Below are positions 1-7,900 of a DNA stretch of 18,007 bases, one piece after another. A program made the position numbers and the translations under genes. The DNA is from an uncultured Clostridia bacterium (GTDB lineage: Bacteria; Bacillota; Clostridia; Christensenellales; UBA1242), in assembly GCA_934778205.1 (NCBI GenBank), contig CAKVOD010000015.1, forward strand, positions 1 to 18,007. The letters run 5' to 3'. Numbering within the stretch: position 1 is the stretch's first letter; each line of letters starts with the position of its first letter. The notes beneath the pieces are model-generated. The model made no database searches, was not told where the DNA came from, and saw only the letters and a program-made list of their open reading frames with translations.

Positions 1-10
1 GTATGGGTTA

Positions 11-36
11 GAGAATTTTCTCCCAAGAAAGTTCTC
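11..36. other. Inverted repeat of unknown role at left edge
   Basis: The arms at 11-20 (gagaattttc) and 27-36 (gaaagttctc) pair over 10 bp with one G-U, around a 6-base loop. No T-run follows, so it is not an intrinsic terminator by itself. It lies just upstream of the terminator at 41-78 and may be part of the 3' end of an off-window transcript. Confidence 0.4.
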
Positions 37-40
37 ACTA

Positions 41-78
41 GTCAAAATGTACTTGTACACTTTGGCTATTTTTTTTTT
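41..78 (+). terminator. Intrinsic terminator of an upstream off-window gene
   Basis: The arms 41-52 and 55-66 pair over about 12 bp with one A-C mismatch and one G-U, and a run of ten T follows at 69-78. This is a canonical rho-independent terminator on the plus strand. It insulates the poly-G gene from whatever lies to the left. Short open frames that cross it are therefore unlikely to be coding. Confidence 0.75.
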
Positions 79-160
79 GTAATATTAGCATTAATACACA
101 ACTTAGTGTATGTGATAGCAATGTAGTAACAACAACAATTGTTAAAGCTTGCAAAAATAC

Positions 161-189
161 TTGATAATTTTTTTATATTGTGGTAAACT
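161..189 (+). promoter_or_regulatory. Sigma-A type promoter of the poly-G gene
   Basis: A -35 box TTGATA (161-166), a 17-base spacer and a -10 box TAAACT (184-189) preceded by an extended TGG are visible. The same boxes with the same 17-base spacing occur at 17886-17914. The conservation of a second copy about 17.7 kb away supports real promoter function. The transcript would start near 196 and have a leader of roughly 55 bases. Confidence 0.75.
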
Positions 190-272
190 AACATTGTAAA
201 TGTGGTTTTAAAGTTCTAAGACCGCAAATAATTAGCAAAGGAGAACAAAATAATGAAGCACTTAACTAAATG
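177..272 (+). repeat. Direct repeat, copy 1: promoter -10, leader, RBS and start codons
   Basis: These 96 bases match 17902-17997 with a single mismatch (c at 216 versus g at 17941). The unit carries the -10 box, a leader with a possible TGTGGT/ACCGCA hairpin (201-206 with 221-226), the ribosome binding site AAAGGAGA near 237-244, ATG at 253 and the codons for MKHLTK. It ends where the poly-G tract begins. The one-base divergence in the hairpin loop and the intact stem suggest selection on the leader, or recent duplication or gene conversion. Confidence 0.9.
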
Positions 273-1489
273 TGGGGGGGGGGGGGTATAATAGTTATCT
301 ACATAATGATTTAGAAAATGTGAATAATTTAACTAAAAATAAGATTAATGATAATGTAGAATATACACATAATGATACAAAAATTCAACAAAAAAAAGTT
401 AAAGACCCTAATAAACTACAAAAATGGTCAAATTTGGCACTTGTAATTGTTTTTGTTTTGGGATTTTTTATGAGTACAATGTTCAGTATGGGGTACTTGC
501 ATAGTTCCAAAACTGCGACAGGTGTAATTGCTTTTGAGTTCGATTCTCCAACTTTGTCATTTGATCCTATGTTGGCATTATATGCGGATGGCATATTGGG
601 TAATACGGCAACAATTACGCACGGCAATGATTCAACAATAGGGTCGTCAATGGATACCTTAAAGGCGTTGAATATAAAACTAAATAAAAATAAAAGCCAA
701 TTAAATAATTTTTATATTAAAATTTTGTATGACTTTAGTGAGATTACTGGCGATTTTTCTTTTGGTACTTTTAGCGAATCTTCTTATGTATTGACAAGTG
801 GTGATGCAACAATGAATATGTCAAAGTTTGAAAAAAGTACAACTGCTAATGAATATTTTTCAGTGTCAACTAATCAAGTTAGTTCTGGATTTTCTTTTGA
901 TGTTTATAGTCCATTGCGAAAAATTAATTTTACAAGTTCTGCAATAGATGATGCAAAGCATTCATTTAAAATCATAGTTTTTGCTGACTATGTATCCACG
1001 TTTACCTCTAAATCTTGTACGTCTGCTACAATTAATGGTACAATCGGTATGCACTATTATGAAGCCCCTGTACTTGATTTGACTGGGTTAAACCCTGAAG
1101 AAATTAAAGTTTTTGGTTCCTTTCACTCGGCTGGAGTGTTGATATTCTGTTTTGAAGGCTATGATGGATTTTTAATAAATATATCTTCTAGAATACGTAT
1201 TAGTTTGGAGATGACTCAAAGTTTTTGTACTACGACTACAGATTTTGTATCAGATAATCGTGAATATTCAATTACTCCAACGTCAGTTGTTATGACAACA
1301 CAAAATAAAGTGAGTGGGGAATTTTATTTTCGAACTTCGTTAACCTCTGCTTATAAATATGTAATAAGTAGTAAGATGTCTGTCTCATCATCAAATGTAA
1401 CTATAAAAATATTTTATGACGTTGGGGATGGCTTTGTGGAAGCGATTTCATTTCATCCAGGCTTGGGATATGATATGATACGTGACTGA
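253..1489 (+). CDS. Poly-G phase-variable membrane/surface protein, currently out of frame (OFF)
   Basis: No family is recognised. ATG 253 has an excellent ribosome binding site (AAAGGAGA) and reads MKHLTKC into 13 G (274-286). It then hits a TAA at 289-291. The long body (frame of 272-1489, 400 codons after the tract) would join ATG 253 with 12 or 15 G, giving about 411 residues with 12. The only in-frame alternative start is GTG 272, which lacks a Shine-Dalgarno. The predicted product has a polar, Asn/Lys-rich cytoplasmic segment of about 60 residues, one membrane helix (WSNLALVIVFVLGFF and onward), then a Ser/Thr-rich, probably beta-rich exterior domain. The segment after the helix (SSKTATGVIAFEF) loosely recalls SipW/TasA-type secreted fibre proteins, which is only a hint. 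It has its own promoter and terminator. Slipped-strand switching is the inference; a homopolymer miscount in the assembly is the main alternative. Confidence 0.8.
274..286 (+). repeat. Poly-G tract of 13, putative phase-variation switch
   Basis: Thirteen consecutive G sit in an AT-rich genome, just inside the coding region. Each single-base gain or loss changes the frame of everything downstream, and 12 or 15 G would give an open gene from ATG 253. Homopolymeric G/C tracts of this kind are the classical substrate of slipped-strand contingency loci in Campylobacter, Helicobacter and Neisseria. A second, similar tract follows the second copy of the leader at 17997-18007. Confidence 0.85.
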
Positions 1490-1525
1490 TAATGAAATTC
1501 ATATATGTTTTATTGCTGATAAAAC

Positions 1526-1569
1526 AAAAAGCGCAAAGACAAAAAAACTTTGTGTTTTTTGTTTTTTTT
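1526..1569 (+). terminator. Terminator of the poly-G gene
   Basis: The arms 1526-1538 and 1548-1560 pair over 13 bp with two G-U pairs and a 9-base loop. Further A/T pairing is possible outside the stem. T-rich sequence continues to 1569. It separates the phase-variable gene from the hflX operon. Confidence 0.75.
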
Positions 1570-1581
1570 ATGTTAATTTTG

Positions 1582-1590
1582 TGGTATAAT
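1582..1590 (+). promoter_or_regulatory. Extended -10 promoter of the hflX operon
   Basis: TGGTATAAT (1582-1590) is a perfect extended -10 element. The expected -35 position falls in the T-run of the preceding terminator (1562-1567) and is weak, which extended -10 promoters tolerate. A GGGAAG ribosome binding site follows before ATG 1610. Confidence 0.65.
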
Positions 1591-1609
1591 TAAGCAAGGG
1601 AAGCGCTAT

Positions 1610-2455
1610 ATGGAAGTTGAAAGTAAAAACGGAAATTTAACAAATGGGCGTTCAATTGAAAAACAAATATTAGTTGTTTTTTCAAAGACTTTAGCAATCA
1701 TACTTGTTCTCATATTTGCTTTTATATTTTATGCAAGTATTCTTGCACCACTAAGTATGGCAAAATTCACGGGCAGTTTGGGAATGAAAAATGCAAGTTT
1801 GTACTACTCAACTGTGCAATATAGACGTGACAAAAACATAAACTCGCTTTATATTGTGATAAATAAGTCGATTGAACTTAAAAAGTATAAAAATATTGAA
1901 AAATACTGTGAAGATTTGTTTGAAAAACAAGAGTATTATGATTTTATTGCGTATGTTGAAACGAAAAACATTAATGATGTTGCAAACAGTAATAGTAGCA
2001 ACATAGACAAAATTAATCTAATGATTAGCCTTTCAAACGAGGATATGTATCTAAAAAATAAATATATTGACGCTTTGATTCATAGTAACAAAATTGAATA
2101 TGCGTATGAATTTGCAAAGAATGACTTACAATCTCTTGATGTCGTGTTGACTTTGCAATCGCGTTTGCATTGGTGCTATAGTAATTTGTTTTTGTTGAAT
2201 GATTTGAATTTTTTAGATGAAAGTCAGCGCATTTTGATTGAAAACTATATAAGAAATGCGTATGAACTTTACAAGTCAACAAAAGTTGAAGATTTGAGCG
2301 GTGTTGATAATTTCAATTATGTTGTCTTGGAGAATACGCTAAAGCGCAGTCTTAATGATATATTGCGTTTGGAAAATAAAGGCATTGTGTTTGATAGTTT
2401 AACATATGTTGAGGTTAGAGAAATGATTAAAACATTGAATGGAGGTGGAGAATGA
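1610..2455 (+). CDS. Unknown membrane-anchored helical protein coupled to hflX
   Basis: I do not recognise this 281-residue protein. It has a short polar N-terminus, one strong membrane helix at about residues 27-46, then about 230 residues that look almost entirely helical, rich in Tyr, Asn, Glu and Lys. The spacing of hydrophobic residues (for example KYKNIEKYCEDLFEKQEYYD) is compatible with TPR-like helical pairs, but no clear repeat can be assigned. An extended -10 promoter and a GGGAAG ribosome binding site precede ATG 1610. Its stop codon overlaps the hflX start (ATGA at 2452-2455), so the two proteins are translated from one message, probably in fixed ratio. A role with the ribosome-associated GTPase is suggested only by that coupling. 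With a single N-terminal anchor, the helical part could lie on either side of the membrane. Confidence 0.75.
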   Translation: MEVESKNGNLTNGRSIEKQILVVFSKTLAIILVLIFAFIFYASILAPLSMAKFTGSLGMKNASLYYSTVQYRRDKNINSLYIVINKSIELKKYKNIEKYCEDLFEKQEYYDFIAYVETKNINDVANSNSSNIDKINLMISLSNEDMYLKNKYIDALIHSNKIEYAYEFAKNDLQSLDVVLTLQSRLHWCYSNLFLLNDLNFLDESQRILIENYIRNAYELYKSTKVEDLSGVDNFNYVVLENTLKRSLNDILRLENKGIVFDSLTYVEVREMIKTLNGGGE

Positions 2456-4014
2456 TACTCGGAAGCATTGACAAAATTAAAAAGGTTGATTTACAAACCT
2501 TGGAGGAACTAAAAGGCGAAAAAATACTCGAATTTGTCGATTTGGAATTAATCTTAAAAATTACGCCTTTTTGTCAAAAATATAAAACTGCTATTGGATT
2601 TACATTGAATAAAGATAGTTGTATTCAGGAAATTTTTGTTGGCAGTGATTATAAAGCGTTGCCACTTGACGACAAAGACAACTTGCAAACGCCACAAGGA
2701 CGTTTATTTAATATAGTTTTTGCTGAAAAAACAAAAATTAACCCCATAGAACAGACTTTTTTGAGACGTAAACGACTTGAATGTATTTGCAAAATCTCTT
2801 ATGATGAAAAGTTCAATGGCGCGGAAATTGCTTTGCTAAAAATTGACGAAGTAAAAACAATTAGCGTAGAATCAGTTGAATTTATTAATAAATATGGAAT
2901 TGAACAAAAAATTGAAGATAACTTGACAGAATTTAAAGAATTTCGCAAAAAGGGCTTTGATACGACAGATGAACACGAACGCGCTATAATTGTTGGCGTT
3001 GGCAGGCGTGGCGATGACATTGAAACAGGATTAAGCGAACTTGAAAATCTTGCTAATTCAGCGGGAATTGAGGTCGTCGGCAGGTTCACACAAACACGCA
3101 AAGTTCCTGACAAAGCATATTATGTAGGAGTTGGAAAACTTGAAGAAATTCGCGAAGAAATCGCGCAAAAACAAGCAAATATTGTAATTTTTGACGACGA
3201 ACTTAGCGGAAATAAGATAAAAAACCTTGAAGATGAACTAGAGGTAAAAGTATCAGATAGGTCAAATGTTATTCTTGATATTTTCGCAAAACGTGCGAGT
3301 AGCAACGAAGGGCGATTGCAAGTAAATCTAGCAAGAATGAAGTACAATTTTTCGCGTATACCCGCATTCCAAAATACTGAAAATAAAGGGCTTGGTATGC
3401 GTGGCGCAGGCGAAACAAAAATGGAACTCAGTCGCAGAGTCTTGAAAAACAAAATGTTCGCAATTGAAAATCAAATAAAAGAAATCAAGTCTCAAAGACA
3501 AATACGTCGTTTGCGAAGAAAGGACAATTCGGAAAAAATTGTATCTTTGGTCGGCTATACTAACGCAGGTAAAAGCACATTGCTAAATAAAATGACTGAC
3601 GCACAAGCGTTTGCAGAGGATATGCTTTTTGCAACACTTGATACGACAACGCGCGAGTGCTATTTGGACCCTAATTGCAAAGTTTTACTTACCGATACCG
3701 TTGGTTTTATCGACAAACTGCCTCACGAGTTTATTGACGCGTTTTCAGCAACGCTAGAAGAGTCAGTTGAATCTGATTTATTGTTGATAGTTGTTGATAT
3801 TTCCGATCCTGAAGTTCAAAGAAAGTATGATGTTGTAATTGATACTTTGACAAAAATAAAGGCAAATGAAATTAAAAGTATCGTTTTGTTAAATAAAAGT
3901 GACGCAAAAACAACTCACAAACTAAATACTAATAGGCAAACGATTGAAATTTCAGCAAAAAGCGGGGAAGGTATACCTCAACTAAAAAAAGAATTGAAGA
4001 GGTTATTATTCTAA
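2452..4014 (+). CDS. hflX: GTPase HflX (ribosome-splitting/rescue factor)
   Basis: HflX is a translational GTPase that binds the 50S subunit and splits stalled or heat-damaged ribosomes. The HflX-specific N-terminal domain runs from about residue 175 (VGVGRRG, then YYVGVGKLEEI at 224-234), through a coiled-coil region with the signature GLGMRGAGETKMELSRR (313-329). The G domain has G1 GYTNAGKS (368-375), the switch LFATLDTTTRE, G3 DTVG (415-418), G4 NKSD (481-484) and G5 SAK (501-503), so it should be active. At 520 residues it is about 100 longer than compact HflX. The extra part is N-terminal (about 1-165) and has no motif I can name; longer clostridial HflX proteins are known. The start is fixed by GGAGG at 2441-2445, six bases before ATG 2452, and by the 4-base overlap with the upstream gene. 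Confidence 0.96.
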   Translation: MILGSIDKIKKVDLQTLEELKGEKILEFVDLELILKITPFCQKYKTAIGFTLNKDSCIQEIFVGSDYKALPLDDKDNLQTPQGRLFNIVFAEKTKINPIEQTFLRRKRLECICKISYDEKFNGAEIALLKIDEVKTISVESVEFINKYGIEQKIEDNLTEFKEFRKKGFDTTDEHERAIIVGVGRRGDDIETGLSELENLANSAGIEVVGRFTQTRKVPDKAYYVGVGKLEEIREEIAQKQANIVIFDDELSGNKIKNLEDELEVKVSDRSNVILDIFAKRASSNEGRLQVNLARMKYNFSRIPAFQNTENKGLGMRGAGETKMELSRRVLKNKMFAIENQIKEIKSQRQIRRLRRKDNSEKIVSLVGYTNAGKSTLLNKMTDAQAFAEDMLFATLDTTTRECYLDPNCKVLLTDTVGFIDKLPHEFIDAFSATLEESVESDLLLIVVDISDPEVQRKYDVVIDTLTKIKANEIKSIVLLNKSDAKTTHKLNTNRQTIEISAKSGEGIPQLKKELKRLLF

Positions 4015-4020
4015 GTTGCC

Positions 4021-4101
4021 AAAGCATACATTAATGTATGTGCTTTATTGGTAGTTGTGGGCGCATTTATAATCAAAAGTATACAAAACAATGTACTTTT
4101 G
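4021..4101. other. Two inverted repeats downstream of hflX
   Basis: A 16-base palindrome catacattaatgtatg (4025-4040) can extend into a stem with flanking aagca/tgctt across a 2-base bulge. A second pair caaaagta/tacttttg (4074-4081 with 4094-4101) has a 12-base loop. Neither is followed by a clear T-run. They may protect the 3' end of the hflX message or assist termination together with the stem at 4152-4180. Confidence 0.35.
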
Positions 4102-4150
4102 CAACTGTACATAATGAATATAGAGTAATAATGAATGATAAGATTATCAA

Positions 4151-4184
4151 AAAAACGCGAAAGACAATCTTTCGCGTTTTAAAA
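4151..4184. terminator. Bidirectional terminator between hflX and the Cys-rich gene
   Basis: The arms aaaacgcgaaaga (4152-4164) and tctttcgcgtttt (4168-4180) pair perfectly over 13 bp with a 3-base loop. Read on the minus strand the stem ends in at least seven T, so it is a strong terminator for the gene at 4531-4244. On the plus strand the T-run is only four long, so it probably stops hflX transcription less efficiently. Confidence 0.8.
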
Positions 4185-4243
4185 AATTGAATTAACATAT
4201 TGAACAAACTAAGTGAAAATGCAAAAACTAAGTAAAGAATTAA

Positions 4244-4531
4244 TTATTTGCAACAAGATTTGCCTTTGCAAAAGCAACAAATAAACATCAAAAGAATGAG
4301 CAAAGTGCAAAGGTCGAGTCCGCAGTTAAAAATACCGCAGTTGAATAAAACATACAAAACAACTAAGTAAATCAATACTTTGCAACTTGAAGTGCCACCA
4401 AGGTTAAATTTAGCACCGCAACCGCTATTGCCACTAAAGCAACCACCATTGCCACCGAAGCAGTTATTGTTGCCACAGTTGTTGTTGCCACAACCACAGT
4501 TGCAGTTTTCTCCAAACATTCCGTTCATCAT
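4244..4531 (-). CDS. Small Cys/Asn/Gly-rich protein with hydrophobic C-terminal half
   Basis: No family is recognised. The product has 95 residues and 16 cysteines (about one in six). Residues 1-48 are a low-complexity Cys/Gly/Asn region with two CGNNN units (CGNNNCGNNNC). Residues 50-88 are very hydrophobic and could form one or two membrane helices with more Cys inside them, and the end is KGKSCCK. The start was chosen at 4531 because AAAGGAGG (4544-4537) lies five bases upstream. The frame stays open to 4633, but that extension has no ribosome binding site and covers the leader hairpin and part of the promoter. It has its own promoter (4643-4614) and terminator. Cys-rich small proteins occur in spore coats and metal-binding membrane peptides; either role is a guess. 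The ordered composition, ribosome binding site, promoter and terminator make it a real gene. Confidence 0.75.
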   Translation of the reverse strand: MMNGMFGENCNCGCGNNNCGNNNCFGGNGGCFSGNSGCGAKFNLGGTSSCKVLIYLVVLYVLFNCGIFNCGLDLCTLLILLMFICCFCKGKSCCK

Positions 4532-4536
4532 TTTAT

Positions 4537-4563
4537 CCTCCTTTGTGCAGAAAGTGTTTCTGC
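4537..4563 (-). promoter_or_regulatory. Leader hairpin abutting the RBS of the Cys-rich gene
   Basis: In the minus-strand leader, gcagaaa (4563-4557) and tttctgc (4553-4547) form a perfect 7-bp stem with a 3-base loop. It ends two bases before the AAAGGAGG ribosome binding site (4544-4537). Such a stem could stabilise the short message or limit ribosome access. Which of these applies cannot be told from sequence. Confidence 0.45.
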
Positions 4564-4613
4564 CGTAATGAATTATGTATTTTTCATTCGTATTTTTTTC
4601 CCTACACTGCCAT

Positions 4614-4643
4614 ATTATGACTAAAAACTCCAAATTGTTACAA
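4614..4643 (-). promoter_or_regulatory. Probable promoter of the Cys-rich gene
   Basis: On the minus strand, TTGTAA (4643-4638), an 18-base spacer and CATAAT (4619-4614) form a reasonable sigma-A promoter. It gives a leader of about 75 bases. A sporulation-sigma site closer to the gene cannot be excluded, since ACATAATT occurs in the leader, but the match to a sigma-E consensus is poor. Confidence 0.5.
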
Positions 4644-4857
4644 AATTTCTTAAAAAAAATTGGAAAAATTTTACATAATTACCATATTTTAACAAAAAAT
4701 AAAGAGTCATTGAAAGAGGTGTTGATATGAAAAAATCCTTGAATATATGAAATTACCAAAAATGATAAATCCAAACCATTTTTACGTGAAAATGTTGTCA
4801 AACATTGTCATTTTGCAAAAAAAAATAAATAATTTTGCAATAACAATATGATTTTGA
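4644..4857. other. AT-rich intergenic stretch with no gene seen
   Basis: This lies between two divergent promoters. I see no supported gene. An eight-codon frame at 4727-4750 (MKKSLNI, stop) has a purine-rich stretch ahead of it (gaaagaggtg), but it is too short to call. A short inverted repeat aatgtt/aacatt (about 4792-4807) is also present and unremarkable for such base composition. Confidence 0.5.
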
Positions 4858-4886
4858 TTGACAAAAAAAAGAATATAGTGTAAACT
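4858..4886 (+). promoter_or_regulatory. Strong promoter of the Ig-like surface protein gene
   Basis: A perfect -35 TTGACA (4858-4863), a 17-base spacer and -10 TAAACT (4881-4886) are present. A leader of about 55 bases and AAGGAG (4937-4942) follow, six bases before ATG 4949. The strength suits an abundant surface protein. Confidence 0.8.
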
Positions 4887-4948
4887 ATGAAAAGTTGCTA
4901 ACTTTAGGTTAGATAATTTTAATTAATAGTGAATTTAAGGAGACTAAT

Positions 4949-7900
4949 ATGCAAAATCACAAAACAAACTCTATGTTAAAACTTGTAGTTACTGCAATTT
5001 TGTCAGTTATGCTTTTGTTCAGTTTTGTTTTGCCAACCAGTATTTTTATGGCAAACCTTGCAAAGTATGAAAGCGTAAACTTGAAAGCAGACGCAACAAA
5101 CGAAATTACTGTTTCTGGACTCAAAAAGTCCTATAAATTGGGTGACACAGTTACAATACCAAGTGTAACAGATGCAACTGTTGTTGTCAAAGACCCTAAA
5201 AACAATGTAGTCACACTTGACAGCAACACATTTGTTGCAAATGTTGCAGGCGACTATGTAGTTGTTTATAGCAAAGGCAACACAACAACAGGCGAAATCT
5301 TGATTAGTGTCAAGGCAACTACGCCATCATTCAATTTCGCAACGAACTCAAAATATATCATTCCTAGCGAAATTGCAACAGGAACATCAGTTTCTTTCCC
5401 TAATCCAGAAATTTTGGATGAAAATGGCGATGTAATTGAAGGTGCAAAAGCTAAAATTACAATCAAAAAGGCAGGGAGCAGTACGCCTATTACGACGACA
5501 GTTTCTGAAAATATTGAATCCTACAAATTTACGTCTAAAGGGGTTTACTCTGTGACATATTCATACAAGGCAACTGGTATGAACCAAATCACAAAGCAGT
5601 ATTCAATCGATGTTATCGACAACTTTGAGCAAGACGTTGACTTGACTTACACGCTCGACGGAACAATGCCAACATCAATGATTCAAGGCGTTGAAATTGA
5701 GCTTCCAAAAGTTATCGGAAAAGATAAAAACAATAATAACGCAACTGTCAATGTTTTCACAACTATCACAGTTGAACACCTTGGCGAAGACGGAAAATAT
5801 ACTCCAGAAGTTGTTAGTGATTTTAAATTTACTCCTACTAAATCAGGAACATATAGAGTCAAATATACAGTTGAAGATTTTTATGGAAACAAGGTTGAAA
5901 ATTACTACAAAGCAATTGAAAACGTAAGAGATTCAAAAGCGCCAACAATCAAAATTGTTGAAGACTATGCAGTTGAAGAAGACGGAACTTTGAGCGAAGC
6001 AACAATCACAGCACTCAAAGATGCGAAAGACCTTAGTAGCAATATCCCATCAGTTGTTGCCGTAAATACTGAAGTAACATTGCCAGCAATTTACGCTGAA
6101 GATAATGTCGCAGGATACAGCGATTTGACAATTAGAAGACTCATTAAGAGTGGTTCTGACCAAATTGCAAATCTTGATGATACATCAATCGAAGCATACA
6201 AAGACAACAAAACAAACACCGCAGTTAAGTACACATTTGACAAAGTGGGCACATACACAATCATCTATAAAGCATCCGATAAATCTTCTAACACGACATC
6301 AGACAGCCTTTATAGTTTCACAATTGTTGTAAAGGAGTCAGTAAATGACACAATTGCGCCAACAATTACTGTAAAAGATTTTATCAAAGACGACAAGGGA
6401 ATCACAATTGACGAAGTTGAAGCAGGACAAAAAATTAGAATTGTTAAGCCATCAATTGTCGATTATGCAGACCCAAGTGACCCAAGCAATAAAGATGTTG
6501 TTGACACACGTCCAACACTTGCTGTATACGCACAAGTTGGTGCTGGGGAAGAACAAGAACTCGCGCTCAGCGAAGACGGAACATATTATGAATACACAGT
6601 TCCTGAAACTCCAAGCGCAAGCACAATTAACATTAGATACGTCGCAAAAGATTGCAATGGTAACGTAGGTAACGGAGCAGATGCTTCTGGACTTACAAAA
6701 ACAATTGAAATCATTAATTCAAATGAAGCAGATGTACCAACAATCACAAATGAATTTACTGGTAGCACAGGAAATCAATATGAATCAATTAGCATAAATA
6801 GTGGTAGCAAAATTACTGTTTCAGATGCTTCAGATAGAAATGTTCAACTTGACATTCTTGTCACACTTGATGGACAAAAAATTGACCTCGACAAGTTTGT
6901 GACATTACGCACAAAGAATGCGTCGGCTGGTTCTACATTGACGGTTCAAGAAGCAACTTTCACGCCTAATAGAGCGGGAATATACGTAATCAACTATGTT
7001 GCCTATGACCACAGCGGAAACTACTCAGTCAAGAGTACAACAATCACAGTTGCATCAAAAGCAACACCAGTAATCGCAATCAGTGACTACGAAACTGAAA
7101 TGCAACTAGGAAATTTCTATATTCCTAAAGCAAACATTTATGTTGATGGAAAAATTGACGAGGGCGCTACGCTTGAAAGATATGTTGAAGGTGACGTAAA
7201 TAAAATTGGAACAGTTAAAGTCACATATAAAGGCAAATCATCAACTGGCAATACTGCTGAAGATGTAACAATAACAATCACAATCAAAGATACAGTTGCG
7301 CCAACTGTCATTGTTGACGGCGAAGTTCCTTTGTATGCTAGCCTTGAAAAAGACGAAGCTGATGAAACAAAGTACAAAGAAATTGAAGTTCCAGGATTCA
7401 CAGCAACCGATGACGGTTCAAAAATTGACCCTTCAAAGTATTCAATTACAATCAAAGGCAAAAATGGCGAAGAATTGAAGAAAGTTGAAGGTTCAGCAAA
7501 CGGAACATCATTTAGACCTACAGGTGACGGCAAGTATACAGTAATTTATTCTGCAACTGACCGCGCTGGAAATACAAAAACTGAATCTTACACAATCGCA
7601 GTCGGTGACGTTGACAAGCCAGCACTTGAAATCAAAGAAGGTAGCGAACCTACAACAAAGGCAACTTTGAAGAATGGTAAGTACTCATTGAAAATTAGTG
7701 CAAGCGACATCACAATTACTGACAACGGCGAAACATTGTCAAATGACACATATTTGACAATTGTTGTCAAAGATTCAACTGGCAAAACAATTCAAGCAGA
7801 TGAAGACACAAAATATGTTTATACTTTGTCAGAAGCAGGTAAGTACACAGTTACAATTACTGCTAAAGATAAAGCAGCCAACGAAACAGTTAAAACATAC

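Noticed and set aside
1..123. Open frames from the left edge to stops at 82 and 123
   Set aside because: They run straight through a strong intrinsic terminator (41-78), have no recognisable protein pattern, and are short enough to be chance in this sequence.
272..274. GTG 272 as the real start of the poly-G gene
   Set aside because: It is the only in-frame start that keeps the body open, but it has no Shine-Dalgarno, while ATG 253 has a perfect one conserved in the second copy. It could still allow weak OFF-state translation.
4380..4568. Plus-strand Leu/Pro/Gln-rich frame opposite the Cys-rich gene
   Set aside because: Its composition is the antisense image of the Cys/Asn/Gly repeats. It has no ribosome binding site or promoter.
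4532..4633. N-terminal extension of the Cys-rich protein (34 more residues)
   Set aside because: There is no ribosome binding site upstream, and the extension covers the leader, the hairpin and the -10 box. AAAGGAGG at 4544-4537 fixes the start at 4531.
4727..4750. Eight-codon frame MKKSLNI preceded by a purine-rich sequence, possible leader peptide
   Set aside because: It is too short, lies more than 100 bases before the next promoter, and has no attenuator structure or regulatory codon run.
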